From Salinibacterium sp. NG253 (lineage in GTDB: Bacteria; Actinomycetota; Actinomycetes; Actinomycetales; Microbacteriaceae), in assembly GCF_015864945.1 (NCBI RefSeq), contig NZ_JADYWF010000001.1, positions 248,378 to 312,377 on the forward strand: a stretch of 64,000 bases of DNA. The letters are read 5' to 3'. Below, in pieces: positions 18,012 through 29,071 of this stretch. How positions within the stretch are numbered: the first letter of the stretch is position 1; the number at the start of each line of letters is the position of its first letter. A program made the position numbers and the translations under genes. The notes under the pieces are model-generated. The model saw nothing but the letters and a program-made list of their open reading frames with translations. It was not told the DNA's origin and searched no databases.

Positions 18012-19216
18012 CCGAGTACCTCCAGTCCGGGAAGCTGCTTGCCTTCGAGGAACTCGAGGCTCGCACCGCCACCCGTAGAAATGTGACCAAACTGGTCGTC
18101 GTCAAAACCTAATGCGCGAACGGCTGCAGCAGAATCGCCACCGCCGACAACGCCGAATCCATCTGTCTCAGTGAGCGCTTGCGCGACTGCCTTTGTTCCT
18201 GCCGCAAAAGCTGGGAACTCGAACACGCCCATCGGGCCGTTCCAGAAAACAGTCTTGGAGGCGCGAATCACTTCCGCGAATCGTGCCGCAGTGTCCGGCC
18301 CGATGTCGAGTCCAATACCAGCAGCACCGAACTCGGTGTCTTCAATCGCATGAGCCGGCGTTACCGTGTGAGCGGCATCCGGTCCAAACGAAGCGGCAAC
18401 CGCAATGTCTGTCGGGAGAACAATCTCGACACCCAGCTCTTCAGCCTGGCTGATATATCCCCGCACCGTCTCGAGCTGGTCGCTCTCGAGGAGGCTAGCT
18501 CCGACCTTGTAGCCCTGCGCGGCAAGGAAGGTGAAGAGCATTCCACCACCAACGAGCAGCGTATCGACGCGCGGAAGAAGCGCGCCGATGACGTCGAGCT
18601 TGTCGGAAACTTTGGACCCGCCCAGCACGACCGTGTAAGGACGCTCTGGGGTGACCGTAAGGCGTTCGAGAACGCCAAGTTCAGTTTCGATGAGCAAACC
18701 AGCAGCGCTCGGGAGGGCCTTGGCCAACTCGAACACGCTTGCCTGCTTGCGATGAACTACTCCGAAACCGTCAGAGACGAACGCGTCGCCAAAGCGAGCG
18801 AGCTTGGCGGCAAACTCTTCACGTTCCGTCTCTGACTTTGAGGTTTCACCGGAGTTGAACCGCAGATTCTCCAACAGCGCTACGCCGCAATCGTCGAGCT
18901 CAGCAACCGCTTGTTCAGCGGATTGCCCGACGGTGTCCTTAGCAAACACAACGGCTTTGCCCAACAGCTCCGAGAGACGCTGCGCGACTGGCTCAAGGCT
19001 GTACTGAGCATCGGGCTCACCACCGGGGCGACCCAAGTGAGACACGATGACAACGCGAGCACCCTCATTGATGAGGGCGTTAAGCGTGGGCAGCGATGCA
19101 CGGATGCGGCCGTCATCCGTAATCTGACCGTCCTTGAGAGGTACGTTCAGATCACAACGGACGATGACACGCTTGCCGCGCAAGTCGGGAAGCGTTGAAA
19201 GAGTTCTGAGGCTCAT
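17999..19216 (-). CDS. pgk: Phosphoglycerate kinase
   Basis: A 405-residue two-domain kinase. Seen are RVIVRCDLNVPLKDG near residue 20, SHLGRPGGE near 59, VLGGSKVSDKLDV near 197 and the C-terminal GGGDSAAAVR. It makes ATP from 1,3-bisphosphoglycerate in the cytoplasm. Only 12 bases separate it from gap and it overlaps tpiA, so gap-pgk-tpiA is one operon. No strong ribosome site is visible, and translation may be coupled to gap. Confidence 0.98.
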   Translation of the reverse strand: MSLRTLSTLPDLRGKRVIVRCDLNVPLKDGQITDDGRIRASLPTLNALINEGARVVIVSHLGRPGGEPDAQYSLEPVAQRLSELLGKAVVFAKDTVGQSAEQAVAELDDCGVALLENLRFNSGETSKSETEREEFAAKLARFGDAFVSDGFGVVHRKQASVFELAKALPSAAGLLIETELGVLERLTVTPERPYTVVLGGSKVSDKLDVIGALLPRVDTLLVGGGMLFTFLAAQGYKVGASLLESDQLETVRGYISQAEELGVEIVLPTDIAVAASFGPDAAHTVTPAHAIEDTEFGAAGIGLDIGPDTAARFAEVIRASKTVFWNGPMGVFEFPAFAAGTKAVAQALTETDGFGVVGGGDSAAAVRALGFDDDQFGHISTGGGASLEFLEGKQLPGLEVLGWQR

Positions 19217-19228
19217 AATCGTTGGATG

Positions 19229-20251
<1,023 letters not shown>

Positions 20252-20312
20252 TCAGGCGTCTAGGACGCGTCGTGCTGTAGTGGTGGGGGTGTTGCTGTGG
20301 TGGAGACTGGGC

Positions 20313-20334
20313 TAAAGCCGGGGCCTAACCCGGC
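20313..20334 (-). terminator. Candidate terminator after sodA
   Basis: GCCGGG (20317-20322) and CCCGGC (20329-20334) form a 6-bp GC stem. On the minus strand it is followed by TTTAG. It lies just past the sodA stop. Confidence 0.5.
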
Positions 20335-20344
20335 CACGATGCCG

Positions 20345-20971
20345 CTACGAGAGTAGCAGCAGACCGTTTGTCTTCGAGCGCGCTGCGCTGAAGCGGTCCT
20401 GAACGTTAGCCCAGTCAACGATGTTCCAGAACGCCTTGACATAGTCAGCACGCACGTTCTTGTAGTCGAGGTAGTAGGCGTGCTCCCACACATCAAGCAT
20501 GAGGAGAGGAACAATGCCCGCGGGCAAGTTGCCCTGCTGGTCGAAGAACTGAACGATGATGAGGTGCTCTCCGATGGAGTCCCACGCCAATACTGCCCAG
20601 CCTGAGCCCTGCACGCCCATAGCGGTTGCTGTGAAGTGTGCGGTGAACTTATCGAACGAGCCGAAGTGGTCGTCGATTGCACTCTCGAGGTCTCCGGTGG
20701 GCTTGTCGCCACCGTTCGGCGACATGTTGGTCCAGAAAATGGAGTGGTTGATGTGTCCGCCCAAGTTGAACGCGAGGTCCTTCTCGAGCTTGTTCACATT
20801 GGTGAGATTTCCGGAATCGCGAGCTTCAGCAAGCCCCGCGATCGCAGCATTCGCACCAGTGACATATGCCTGGTGGTGCTTGCTGTGGTGTAACTCCATG
20901 ATCATGGCGCTGATGCTTGGTTCAAGCGCGGAGTAGTCGTACGAAAGTTCGGGAAGCGTGTAATCAGCCAT
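20345..20971 (-). CDS. sodA: Superoxide dismutase (Fe/Mn family)
   Basis: A 208-residue cytoplasmic dismutase. Metal ligands are recognisable in [13 protein letters not shown] (first His), [13 protein letters not shown] (second His) and [11 protein letters not shown] (Asp and His). The [12 protein letters not shown] and DQQGN segments resemble manganese-type enzymes, but metal choice is inference. AGGAGG lies 7 bases before the ATG. The gene stands between whiA and gap with its own gaps on both sides, suggesting separate expression. Confidence 0.97.
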   Translation of the reverse strand: MADYTLPELSYDYSALEPSISAMIMELHHSKHHQAYVTGANAAIAGLAEARDSGNLTNVNKLEKDLAFNLGGHINHSIFWTNMSPNGGDKPTGDLESAIDDHFGSFDKFTAHFTATAMGVQGSGWAVLAWDSIGEHLIIVQFFDQQGNLPAGIVPLLMLDVWEHAYYLDYKNVRADYVKAFWNIVDWANVQDRFSAARSKTNGLLLLS

Positions 20972-21081
20972 CGGAAGTCCTCCTAGGATCGTGATTCCTG
21001 CGCCGGCTGGCGAGCACGGTCAGGCGAGATACATCCAGTCTAACCACGTCCATCCGACGCACGTGCCGTATGGAGGGAACG

Positions 21082-22062
21082 CTAAGCCTCGTCCAACTCA
21101 GCGGGAAGGTTTGCTTCAGTACCGGCTACGCCGAGGTCGCTTGCGCGCTTGTCGGCCATAGCCAGCAGCCGACGGATGCGCCCAGCAACAGCGTCCTTAG
21201 TCATCGGTGGATCCGCGTGGTGGCCTAATTCGTCCAAGCTTGAGTCTCGGTGTCTGAGACGAAGCTCGCCCGCGTAGCGCAGGTGCTGCGGCACGTCATC
21301 CCCCAGGATCTCAAGAGCGCGTTCGACTCGGGCACACGCGGCAACAGCAGCTTGCGCCGAACGGCGAAGGTTTGCATCGTCGAAGTTCACTAGACGGTTG
21401 GCGGTGGCACGAACTTCGCGACGTTGACGCAATTCGTTCCAGCTCACGACAGTCGTCTCAGCGCCCATGATCGTGAGCATGGCGCTAATCGCCTCGCCAT
21501 CGCGAACAACGACACGGTGAACACCGCGAACCTCGCGTGCCTTTGCGGCGACGCGGAGTCGACCTGCAGCGCCAACCAATGCCATTGCAGCTTCGTTGCC
21601 GGGGCACGTTACTTCGAGCGCAGCGGAACGGCCGGGGTCAGTGAGAGAACCCGCGGCGAGGAAAGCACCACGCCAGACAGCCGCCAACTCGCCGCGGCCA
21701 CCGGTCGTGACACGGTTAGGGAGACCACGGATGGGGCGCCGACGGGCATCCAAGAGCCCCGTCTGTCGCGCGAGGGTTTCTCCCCCATCAAGCACGCGAA
21801 CAAGCAGATTGTTCGTGCGGCGGCCGCCGGAAGACGCGACGCGCGAAATCTCCGAACGAACGCCGTAGAGCTCAGCAATGTCGCGACGCACCCGGCGCGC
21901 GAGCAACTCACTTTCGAGTTCCGACTCGACCGCGATACGGCCAGAGATCAAATGAAGACCGCCCGAGAATCGCAAAATTGTCGCGAGCTCTGCAGCGCGC
22001 TCAGTCGTCTTGCCCAACTGAATTCGTGCCAGTTCGTCTTTGACTTCAGCAGTTAATGCCAC
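21082..22062 (-). CDS. whiA: DNA-binding protein WhiA
   Basis: A 326-residue WhiA: an N-terminal LAGLIDADG-homing-endonuclease-like domain (starting [14 protein letters not shown]) and a C-terminal helix-turn-helix region with [25 protein letters not shown] (positions near 275-300). In actinobacteria it controls sporulation or division genes. In non-sporulating members it influences cell division and chromosome segregation. The GTG start follows GGAAGG. It lies 45 bases after rapZ, in the common uvrC-rapZ-whiA order. Confidence 0.96.
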   Translation of the reverse strand: MALTAEVKDELARIQLGKTTERAAELATILRFSGGLHLISGRIAVESELESELLARRVRRDIAELYGVRSEISRVASSGGRRTNNLLVRVLDGGETLARQTGLLDARRRPIRGLPNRVTTGGRGELAAVWRGAFLAAGSLTDPGRSAALEVTCPGNEAAMALVGAAGRLRVAAKAREVRGVHRVVVRDGEAISAMLTIMGAETTVVSWNELRQRREVRATANRLVNFDDANLRRSAQAAVAACARVERALEILGDDVPQHLRYAGELRLRHRDSSLDELGHHADPPMTKDAVAGRIRRLLAMADKRASDLGVAGTEANLPAELDEA

Positions 22063-22107
22063 TAACTGGCCTTCCTTCCATGATGACGGTTCCGTTGGAT
22101 GAGCAAT

Positions 22108-22983
22108 CTATTCTCGTCCGCGGTCCCGATGTTTAATGCTTACGGCGACACCTGGCAGGCCACTAAGAATAGCTGACAGTTCTTCGGCAATAGCGACTGA
22201 CCGGTGTTTGCCACCCGTGCAGCCGATCGCGATCGTTGCGTGTCGTTTATTCTCGCGTTGGTACCCGGCGAAAACAGGTTCGAGGGCTCGTGCATAATCT
22301 GCGACGAATTCCTTTGCTCCGGGCGCCCCGACCACGTATGCACGAACTCGTTCATCGAGTCCGTCTAACGCTTTGAGCTCGGGAACCCAAAATGGATTAG
22401 GCAAGAATCTGCAGTCAGCCACCATGTCGGCGTCTGCTGGGAGACCATACTTAAATCCGAAGCTCTCAATAGTAATACGTAAACCGGCGTCGCTCTCCGC
22501 AGAGAACTTCTCGATGATTGTCATCGCCAATTGGTGAATGTTCAGGTCTGTGGTGTCGATAATGATGTCGCTACTGGAACGAATCTCTGCCATGCGGGTG
22601 CGCTCCGCCGCAATGCCATCAAGTGGGGTGCCCTCGTCTTGAAGCGGATGGGGCCTGCGAACCTGCTCGAACCGGCGAACGAGCGCGGCATCTTCAGCAT
22701 CAAGAAACAGCACACGGAGCGACGTTGAACCACGGAGAGCTTCTATGGCATTCTGGGCATCCGAGAAAAGCTTGCCGCCGCGCACATCGATTACCGCTGC
22801 AACACGTGGGAGCGAGTCTCCGGCCCGGTGAGCTAGGTCGACAAGAGGCAAAAGCATCTGAGGCGGCAAGTTGTCTACGACATACCAGCCGAGATCTTCT
22901 AGCGCGTTGCCGACCGTCGAACGACCGGCGCCCGACATTCCAGTCACGATAAGAACTTCTTGCTGCTCTGTCACGGGTTTCAT
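22108..22983 (-). CDS. rapZ: RNase adapter protein RapZ (YvcJ family)
   Basis: A 291-residue P-loop protein. Walker A is GMSGAGRS (15-22), with arginine where lysine is usual, as seen in actinobacterial members. The C-terminal domain has IAIGCTGGKHRSVAIAE. Enterobacterial RapZ guides RNase E to GlmZ. In Gram-positives the homologue binds nucleotide, and the target is not clear. The neighbour yvcK, usual between rapZ and whiA in many Gram-positives, is missing here. Confidence 0.95.
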   Translation of the reverse strand: MKPVTEQQEVLIVTGMSGAGRSTVGNALEDLGWYVVDNLPPQMLLPLVDLAHRAGDSLPRVAAVIDVRGGKLFSDAQNAIEALRGSTSLRVLFLDAEDAALVRRFEQVRRPHPLQDEGTPLDGIAAERTRMAEIRSSSDIIIDTTDLNIHQLAMTIIEKFSAESDAGLRITIESFGFKYGLPADADMVADCRFLPNPFWVPELKALDGLDERVRAYVVGAPGAKEFVADYARALEPVFAGYQRENKRHATIAIGCTGGKHRSVAIAEELSAILSGLPGVAVSIKHRDRGRE

Positions 22984-23004
22984 GGTGGCTTCAGACTACC
23001 CGAG

Positions 23005-24954
23005 CTAGCGCTGACCGAGCTTCTCGATGATCGCCGCCGCTGTTGACTCCCCCACGCCCGGCACTTCAACGATCTGTTCCGCCGTCGCGGCCTTGAGCCT
23101 CGCTACAGAACCGAAGTGCTGCAAGAGCGCTTTGATGCGTGACGGGCCGAGACCGGGAACCGTGGAAAGAATCGACGAAATATCTTTCGAGCGTCGTTGA
23201 CGCTGGTGGGTAATCGCAAAGCGATGCGCTTCATCCCTGATGCGTTGAATCAAAAACAGGGCATCGCTATTGCGCGGAAGAATCACCGGATAGTCGGAGT
23301 CCGGCAACCAAATCTCTTCAAGACGCTTAGCAATTCCGGCGAGTTGGATGCCGGAAACGCCAGACTCTTCGAGGGCCCGCTTTGCTGCAGATACCTGGGG
23401 TTGCCCACCATCGACAATGAGCAATTGAGGCGGATAGGCAAACTTGTGCGAGGGCACGACGACATCAGTCTTAGGCTCTGCGGCGTCGGAAGCTGCGGCA
23501 CCCGGATGCTCAGCGTTGAGCATCTCGTCGGCCGGCGTCTGTGCTTCAGCGGCAGTGGGAACGGCGTCTCCCGCGGCCAGATAAGCAAGGCGGCGCTTGA
23601 GCACTTGATAGATAGAATCAGTGTCATCGGTGGTGTCAGCAATGTTGAAGCGTCGGTAATGCTGCTTCTTCGGCAAACCATCCTCAAAGACGACCATCGA
23701 CGCCACCACGTTCGTTCCTGACAGGTGCGAGACGTCGAAGCACTCCATTCGAAGCGGAGCTTCCGGCATTCCTAGCGCCTCTTGGATATCGGCGAGAGCC
23801 TGCGACCGAGCGATGAAGTCACCGCTGCGCTTCGACTTGTAGAGCATGAGCGCGTTCTTAGCGTTTGTCTCTACCGTCTGAGCAAGCGACGCCTTCTCGC
23901 CGCGCTGTGCGACCCGTAGTCGCACACGCGCACCAGGCCCACGCCGCTGCGCAAGCCACTCTTCGAGCGCGGTGCTGTCGTCTGGCAATGCGGGCACGAG
24001 GACATCGCGCGGTGGGACGGTGTCGTCGTAGGCATTCTGCAAAACGGACTCGACCAGTCCCCCGAGTTCGACATCGAGTTCTTTGTCGACTACCCATCCC
24101 CGCACACCTCTGATTCGGCCGCCACGTACGATGAACTGCTGGACTGCAGCAGCAAGTTCATCATGCGCAATGCCGAAGAAGTCAGCATCCACGTCTTCAG
24201 AGAGCACAATCTGATTCTTTGCGAGAGCTGTCTCCATCGCCCCGATTTGATCGCGATAGCGTGCGGCAGCTTCATAATCCTGCGTAGCGGCAGAATCGGC
24301 CATCTTTACTCGGATTGAGTCGAGCATGCGGGAGTCGTTCCCCGCCATGAAGGACGCAAAATCGAGGGCAATCGATTTATGTTCCTCAAGAGTCACACGC
24401 CCTACACAGGGTGCCGCGCACTTGCCGATGTCACCGAGCAAGCACGGGCGGCCCGTTTGCTGAGCGCGCTTGTAGACAGACGTGGAGCAACTGCGCATGG
24501 GGAATGCTTTGAGCATCACATCGACAGTGTCGCGGATGGCCCACGCCCGAGAATACGGGCCGAAATATCGCGCGTTGGGAAGGTTGCGATTGCGAGTCAC
24601 TAGCACCCGCGGAACAGGGTCCCCCATCGTGATTGCCAAGTAGGGATAGGACTTGTCGTCTTTGTACTGAACGTTAAACGGCGGGTCGAACTCTTTGATC
24701 CACGTGTATTCCAGCTGCAGCGCTTCGAAGTCGTTGCCAACTATCGTCCACTCCACGTTGGTTGCGGTGAGCACCATCCGTCGAGTGCGCTCGTGAAGCG
24801 TCGTTAACGGTGCGAAATAGTTGCTCAGGCGAGCCCGCAAGTTTTTCGCTTTGCCCACGTAGAGCACGCGCTTGTTGTCGTCAGTAAACCGATAAACGCC
24901 GGGCTGGTTGGGAATGTCGCCTGCGCGCGGGCGCCACGCAACCGTGTTAGCCAC
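23005..24954 (-). CDS. uvrC: Excinuclease ABC subunit C
   Basis: A 649-residue nucleotide excision repair nuclease. Order: GIY-YIG domain (about 16-95, [20 protein letters not shown]), a cysteine cluster ([13 protein letters not shown], 171-183), UVR domain (about 205-240), RNase H-like endonuclease (about 380-555 with [13 protein letters not shown] and LLIVDGG), and C-terminal helix-hairpin-helix repeats (about 595-645, [17 protein letters not shown]). Residues about 462-502 are an Ala/Glu/Pro-rich, probably disordered insert inside the nuclease domain. It cuts on both sides of the lesion with UvrB. 17 bases after uvrA. Confidence 0.98.
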   Translation of the reverse strand: MANTVAWRPRAGDIPNQPGVYRFTDDNKRVLYVGKAKNLRARLSNYFAPLTTLHERTRRMVLTATNVEWTIVGNDFEALQLEYTWIKEFDPPFNVQYKDDKSYPYLAITMGDPVPRVLVTRNRNLPNARYFGPYSRAWAIRDTVDVMLKAFPMRSCSTSVYKRAQQTGRPCLLGDIGKCAAPCVGRVTLEEHKSIALDFASFMAGNDSRMLDSIRVKMADSAATQDYEAAARYRDQIGAMETALAKNQIVLSEDVDADFFGIAHDELAAAVQQFIVRGGRIRGVRGWVVDKELDVELGGLVESVLQNAYDDTVPPRDVLVPALPDDSTALEEWLAQRRGPGARVRLRVAQRGEKASLAQTVETNAKNALMLYKSKRSGDFIARSQALADIQEALGMPEAPLRMECFDVSHLSGTNVVASMVVFEDGLPKKQHYRRFNIADTTDDTDSIYQVLKRRLAYLAAGDAVPTAAEAQTPADEMLNAEHPGAAASDAAEPKTDVVVPSHKFAYPPQLLIVDGGQPQVSAAKRALEESGVSGIQLAGIAKRLEEIWLPDSDYPVILPRNSDALFLIQRIRDEAHRFAITHQRQRRSKDISSILSTVPGLGPSRIKALLQHFGSVARLKAATAEQIVEVPGVGESTAAAIIEKLGQR

Positions 24955-24971
24955 GAGTAGCCCCTGGCGGC

Positions 24972-27845
24972 CTAGACACGATTGCCACTCAGCACTTCAG
25001 CCAAGAACTGACCAGTGTGGCTTCCAGCGACCTTGGCGACCTTCTCCGGGGTTCCGACGGACAGCAACTCGCCGCCTCCAGAACCGCCCTCGGGGCCCAA
25101 GTCGATGAGCCAATCGGCGGACTTGATGACGTCGAGGTTGTGCTCGATGACGATGACTGTGTTTCCCTTATCGACGAGTCCGTTGAGCACGAGCAGAAGC
25201 TTGCGAACATCTTCGAAGTGCAAGCCTGTAGTCGGCTCGTCGAGCACATACACGCTTCGCCCCATCGAGCGACGCTGAAGCTCGGTAGCAAGCTTCACTC
25301 GCTGAGCCTCGCCGCCCGAGAGCGTGGTTGCGCTCTGGCCAAGACGAACATAGCCAAGACCAACTTCTTCAAGCGTCTTCAAGTACCGGTGAATGCTTGT
25401 GATGGCCTCGAAGAAGTCAGCGGCTTCGCTGATCGGCATATCGAGCACCTCGGCGATATTCTTTGCCTTGTACTTCACCGCGAGAGTGTCGCGGTTGTAA
25501 CGCGCTCCCCCACACACTTCACACGCGACATAGACGTCGGGCAAGAAGTTCATCTCGATCTTGATCGTGCCGTCACCGGAGCAGTTCTCACAGCGACCGC
25601 CCTTTACATTGAAACTGAACCGACCGGGAAGGTAACCTCGCGCCTTCGCGTCAGCGGTCTCAGAAAATAGCGTGCGAATTTTGTCGAAGACACCCGTGTA
25701 CGTGGCAGGGTTCGATCGTGGAGTGCGCCCGATCGGGTTTTGATCGACGTGCACCACCTTGTCCAGGTTTTCGAGACCGGTGACTCGCGTGTGCTTTCCG
25801 GGAATCTGGCGAGCACCGTTCAGTTCGTTAGCGAGAACCTTGTAGAGAATGTCGTTGACTAGGCTCGACTTTCCGGAGCCACTGACACCGGTGACGGCCG
25901 TAAACGTTCCTAACGGGAATTTGACGGTGAGGTTCTTGAGGTTGTTCGCCTTCGCGCCCTCGACGACAATCTGGCGCGCCTTATCGATCGGGCGACGCTT
26001 CTTCGGAGTTTCGATGGCTTTGCGACCCGACAAGTAGTCAGCAGTAATCGAGTTTGTATTGGTGAGAAGGTCTTCATACGACCCAGAGTGAACGACTTCA
26101 CCGCCGTGTTCGCCGGCGCCCGGGCCGATGTCGACGACCCAGTCGGCCGTACGAATCGTGTCTTCGTCGTGCTCAACCACAATGAGCGTGTTGCCGAGGT
26201 TCTTGAGTTTGACGAGTGTCTCGATCAATCGTCGGTTGTCGCGCTGGTGCAGCCCGATGCTGGGCTCGTCGAGCACATAAAGCACTCCAGTAAGCCCGGA
26301 GCCGATCTGGGTCGCCAAACGGATGCGTTGCGCCTCTCCACCGCTCAACGTCGCGGCAGCGCGGGCCAAGTTGAGGTAGCTCAGGCCGACTTCCACCAAG
26401 AACTCGAGTCGCAAGCGGATCTCACGGAGCACTTGGGCAGCAATTCGCGCGTCGCGCTCAGAGAGAACTAACTCATTCATAAAGCCGTAAGCATCGATCA
26501 GGCTGAGCTCGCAGATGTCAGAAATGCTGTTGTCGGCGACAGTTACGGCCAAGACCTCTGGCTTCAACCGCTTTCCATCACACACGGGGCAGGGAATCTC
26601 GCGGAGATACGCAGCGTAGCGCTGACGCTGCACATCAGTCTCTGCTTCGAGATACTTGCGCTCGATGTAGGGAATCACACCCTCGAACCCCGTCGAGTAC
26701 TTCATCTCGCGCCCATAGCGGTTCTTCCACTTGACCGACACCTTGAAGTCGTTGCCGCGAAGCACAGCTTCGCGGACATCTTCGGGCAAGTCGCCCCAGG
26801 GCGTGTCGAGGGAGAAATCGAGGTCGAGTGCGAGCCCGCCGAGCAACTTCTCGAAGTAGTTGTAAAGACCCTTGCCCGAGTTCGTCCACGGCAAGATGGC
26901 GCCTTCGGAGAGACTGACCGAGTCGTCGGCGATGAGGAGCTCTGCGTCGATCGACATGCGCGTGCCGAGACCGGAACATTCCGGACACGCGCCGAAAGGG
27001 GCGTTGAACGAGAAGGTGCGTGGCTCGATTTCAGTGAGCTGAATGGGGTGATTGTTGGGGCAGGACAGCTTCTCGGAGAAAGAACGCCATGCGGCATCCC
27101 CCTCTTCGTCAACGAAATTGATCGCGACGGTGCCGTCAGTGAGCCGCAGCGCCGTCTCGAGCGAGTCGGTGAGGCGAGTGAGGATGTCATCGCTCGCCAC
27201 CAACCGGTCGACGACGACCGAAATGTCATGTTTGTACTGCTTCTTCAGCTTGGGAGGGTCACTGAGTTGAATGACGTCGCCATCCACGATGGCACGGGAA
27301 TACCCGCTCGAGGCGAGCTCCGCGAACAAGTCGACGAACTCACCCTTTTTCTGCGAGACGACCGGACTGACGATCTGATAGCGCGTGCCGCTCTCGAGCT
27401 TCATCAACTGGTCAGCGATCTGCTGGACTGATTGACGTTCGATTTTCTCGCCACAGACAGCGCAGTGCGGAACGCCGATACGCGCCCACAGCAGTCGCAT
27501 GTAGTCGTAGATCTCAGTGATCGTACCTACTGTTGACCGCGGGTTTCGGTTGGTGGACTTCTGGTCAATCGAGACTGCGGGGCTGAGTCCCTCAATGAAG
27601 TCGACGTCTGGCCGATCGACCTGACCTAGAAACTGACGCGCATAGGCCGAAAGCGATTCGACATAGCGTCGCTGGCCCTCTGCGAAAATTGTGTCAAACG
27701 CGAGGCTCGATTTGCCTGACCCGGAGAGACCAGTGAAGACGACAAGAGAGTCGCGCGGAATCTCGAGGTCAACGTTCTTGAGATTGTGAACCCGAGCGCC
27801 ACGGACGCTGAGGTGAGAATTAGGGATCGACTGTGCTGTAGTCAC
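24972..27845 (-). CDS. uvrA: Excinuclease ABC subunit A
   Basis: A 957-residue damage sensor with two ABC modules: Walker [10 protein letters not shown] (39-47) and GVSGSGKSS (about 655), signatures [12 protein letters not shown] and [12 protein letters not shown], and zinc-binding cysteines in [12 protein letters not shown] and [11 protein letters not shown] with CEVCGGARY. The GTG start lies only seven bases behind a TAGAAT -10 element, so the message may be leaderless. The GT4 gene is divergent across 80 bp. It hands DNA to UvrB, encoded 1.2 kb away. Confidence 0.98.
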   Translation of the reverse strand: MTTAQSIPNSHLSVRGARVHNLKNVDLEIPRDSLVVFTGLSGSGKSSLAFDTIFAEGQRRYVESLSAYARQFLGQVDRPDVDFIEGLSPAVSIDQKSTNRNPRSTVGTITEIYDYMRLLWARIGVPHCAVCGEKIERQSVQQIADQLMKLESGTRYQIVSPVVSQKKGEFVDLFAELASSGYSRAIVDGDVIQLSDPPKLKKQYKHDISVVVDRLVASDDILTRLTDSLETALRLTDGTVAINFVDEEGDAAWRSFSEKLSCPNNHPIQLTEIEPRTFSFNAPFGACPECSGLGTRMSIDAELLIADDSVSLSEGAILPWTNSGKGLYNYFEKLLGGLALDLDFSLDTPWGDLPEDVREAVLRGNDFKVSVKWKNRYGREMKYSTGFEGVIPYIERKYLEAETDVQRQRYAAYLREIPCPVCDGKRLKPEVLAVTVADNSISDICELSLIDAYGFMNELVLSERDARIAAQVLREIRLRLEFLVEVGLSYLNLARAAATLSGGEAQRIRLATQIGSGLTGVLYVLDEPSIGLHQRDNRRLIETLVKLKNLGNTLIVVEHDEDTIRTADWVVDIGPGAGEHGGEVVHSGSYEDLLTNTNSITADYLSGRKAIETPKKRRPIDKARQIVVEGAKANNLKNLTVKFPLGTFTAVTGVSGSGKSSLVNDILYKVLANELNGARQIPGKHTRVTGLENLDKVVHVDQNPIGRTPRSNPATYTGVFDKIRTLFSETADAKARGYLPGRFSFNVKGGRCENCSGDGTIKIEMNFLPDVYVACEVCGGARYNRDTLAVKYKAKNIAEVLDMPISEAADFFEAITSIHRYLKTLEEVGLGYVRLGQSATTLSGGEAQRVKLATELQRRSMGRSVYVLDEPTTGLHFEDVRKLLLVLNGLVDKGNTVIVIEHNLDVIKSADWLIDLGPEGGSGGGELLSVGTPEKVAKVAGSHTGQFLAEVLSGNRV

Positions 27846-27852
27846 TCTTCCT

Positions 27853-27882
27853 ATTCTACGGAGGCCACTGACATTGTCTGAA
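27853..27882 (-). promoter_or_regulatory. Candidate uvrA promoter (leaderless start)
   Basis: On the minus strand TTCAGA (27882-27877), an 18-base spacer and TAGAAT (27858-27853) precede the uvrA GTG by seven bases, placing the transcript start at or near the start codon. A GAACGTAC half overlaps the -35, but no full LexA palindrome is present. Confidence 0.5.
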
Positions 27883-27925
27883 CGTACGCCCAGCGCCGAA
27901 CGCCCATCACCCGAGATAATGGCGT

Positions 27926-29071
27926 ATGCACATTGCGCACGTCACCGGCTTCTACTCGTCACCAGCGCTACTGCCCTCCAGCGTGGTGCGTTCTCGTGGC
28001 TTGGCCTACCGAGCTGCCGGGCATGAGTTCTCGATCATCATTCCCGGAGTCGATTCATCGGTAACGTGGACCGAATACGGAACCGTCGTTACCGTCCCGG
28101 CGCGCGGACGAGCACTTTCTCGCGGCTTCGTTCCGATCGCCAAAGCTGTGCGCCGCGCTGTGGACACACTCGCTCCTGATCAGATCGAGGTTGCTGACCG
28201 TCTCAGTGCACGCGAATTGGGATCCTGGGCACAGCACAATCGTGTACCCGCAGTGCTGCTCATAGACGACGGTGCTGCGGAGTGGGCCACCGGGCGTACT
28301 CCCCGAGGTTTCGACCAGATAGTTCATACCGGTGCGGCGAACTTAGAGCGTCACGGTTCGTCGGGGACCGAAGAAGTACACTCTCCCGCGATTGACTCCG
28401 ACGCCCTGGAGGCTGACGATCGTGTGCTGAGCGTGCCATCCGGAGTGAACCTCGAAGTCTTTTCTCCTTTGCGGCACAACAGCACGCTCCGTGATTCAAG
28501 CGGAGCCGATCTGATCGTCGTGTGTGCGGCACCACTCACCGCCGCTGGTTCGGTGTCCGCGGCGATCGAGGTTGTGCGTGAGCGAGTTTCTCAGGGTGAA
28601 GACCTTCACTTGGTGGTGTTAGGAGACGGACCGCTGCGTGCACGGCTCGAACGAAGCGCACTCGGGATGCCGGTTCAGTTTCTCAGCGCCCACGATCTCA
28701 CCTTGATCGAGAGAGCAGAAGTCTTTGCAACGGCGGACGTAGCCATCGTGACAACGAGTGGATCGTGGGGACACGCCAGCGCATTGGAATCGCTCGCGGC
28801 TGGTACTCCCACAATTCTCACTACCGCGTGCAACGAACGCTTGGCGTTTGTGGACGGAGGCGGACTTACGGTAGCTCCGGATATCACTCACATCGCTCAC
28901 GCTCTCCGGATTCTCACCGACATCCCGGTAGAAGAGCGCAGAAGCTCCGCGAGAAAAACCGCACTCCCCCATGATTCCCTCGCTCAGGAGCGTCGCATGA
29001 TTTCGCTGCACGAAACTTTGGCGGCTACTTCAAATGGCCAGCCTGCTCCATCTGACGCAGTTCCTTCTTGA
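27926..29071 (+). CDS. Family GT4-type glycosyltransferase
   Basis: A 381-residue GT-B fold glycosyltransferase. The N-terminus [19 protein letters not shown] is typical of GT4 enzymes that bind the acceptor. The C-terminal half has [14 protein letters not shown] and the nucleotide-sugar segment [17 protein letters not shown]. No signal peptide or membrane helix. Donor and acceptor cannot be read from sequence. It is divergent from uvrA and its last 47 bases lie antisense to the uvrB 3' end, so it is the odd gene in an excision-repair neighbourhood. The ATG at 27926 has a GAGATAATGG stretch before it and only a weak ribosome site. Confidence 0.88.
   Translation: MHIAHVTGFYSSPALLPSSVVRSRGLAYRAAGHEFSIIIPGVDSSVTWTEYGTVVTVPARGRALSRGFVPIAKAVRRAVDTLAPDQIEVADRLSARELGSWAQHNRVPAVLLIDDGAAEWATGRTPRGFDQIVHTGAANLERHGSSGTEEVHSPAIDSDALEADDRVLSVPSGVNLEVFSPLRHNSTLRDSSGADLIVVCAAPLTAAGSVSAAIEVVRERVSQGEDLHLVVLGDGPLRARLERSALGMPVQFLSAHDLTLIERAEVFATADVAIVTTSGSWGHASALESLAAGTPTILTTACNERLAFVDGGGLTVAPDITHIAHALRILTDIPVEERRSSARKTALPHDSLAQERRMISLHETLAATSNGQPAPSDAVPS

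Noticed and set aside
27870-27905. Possible LexA (SOS) box before uvrA
   Set aside because: Only one half (GAACGTAC) fits. The inverted second half is missing, so a LexA site is not supported by eye.
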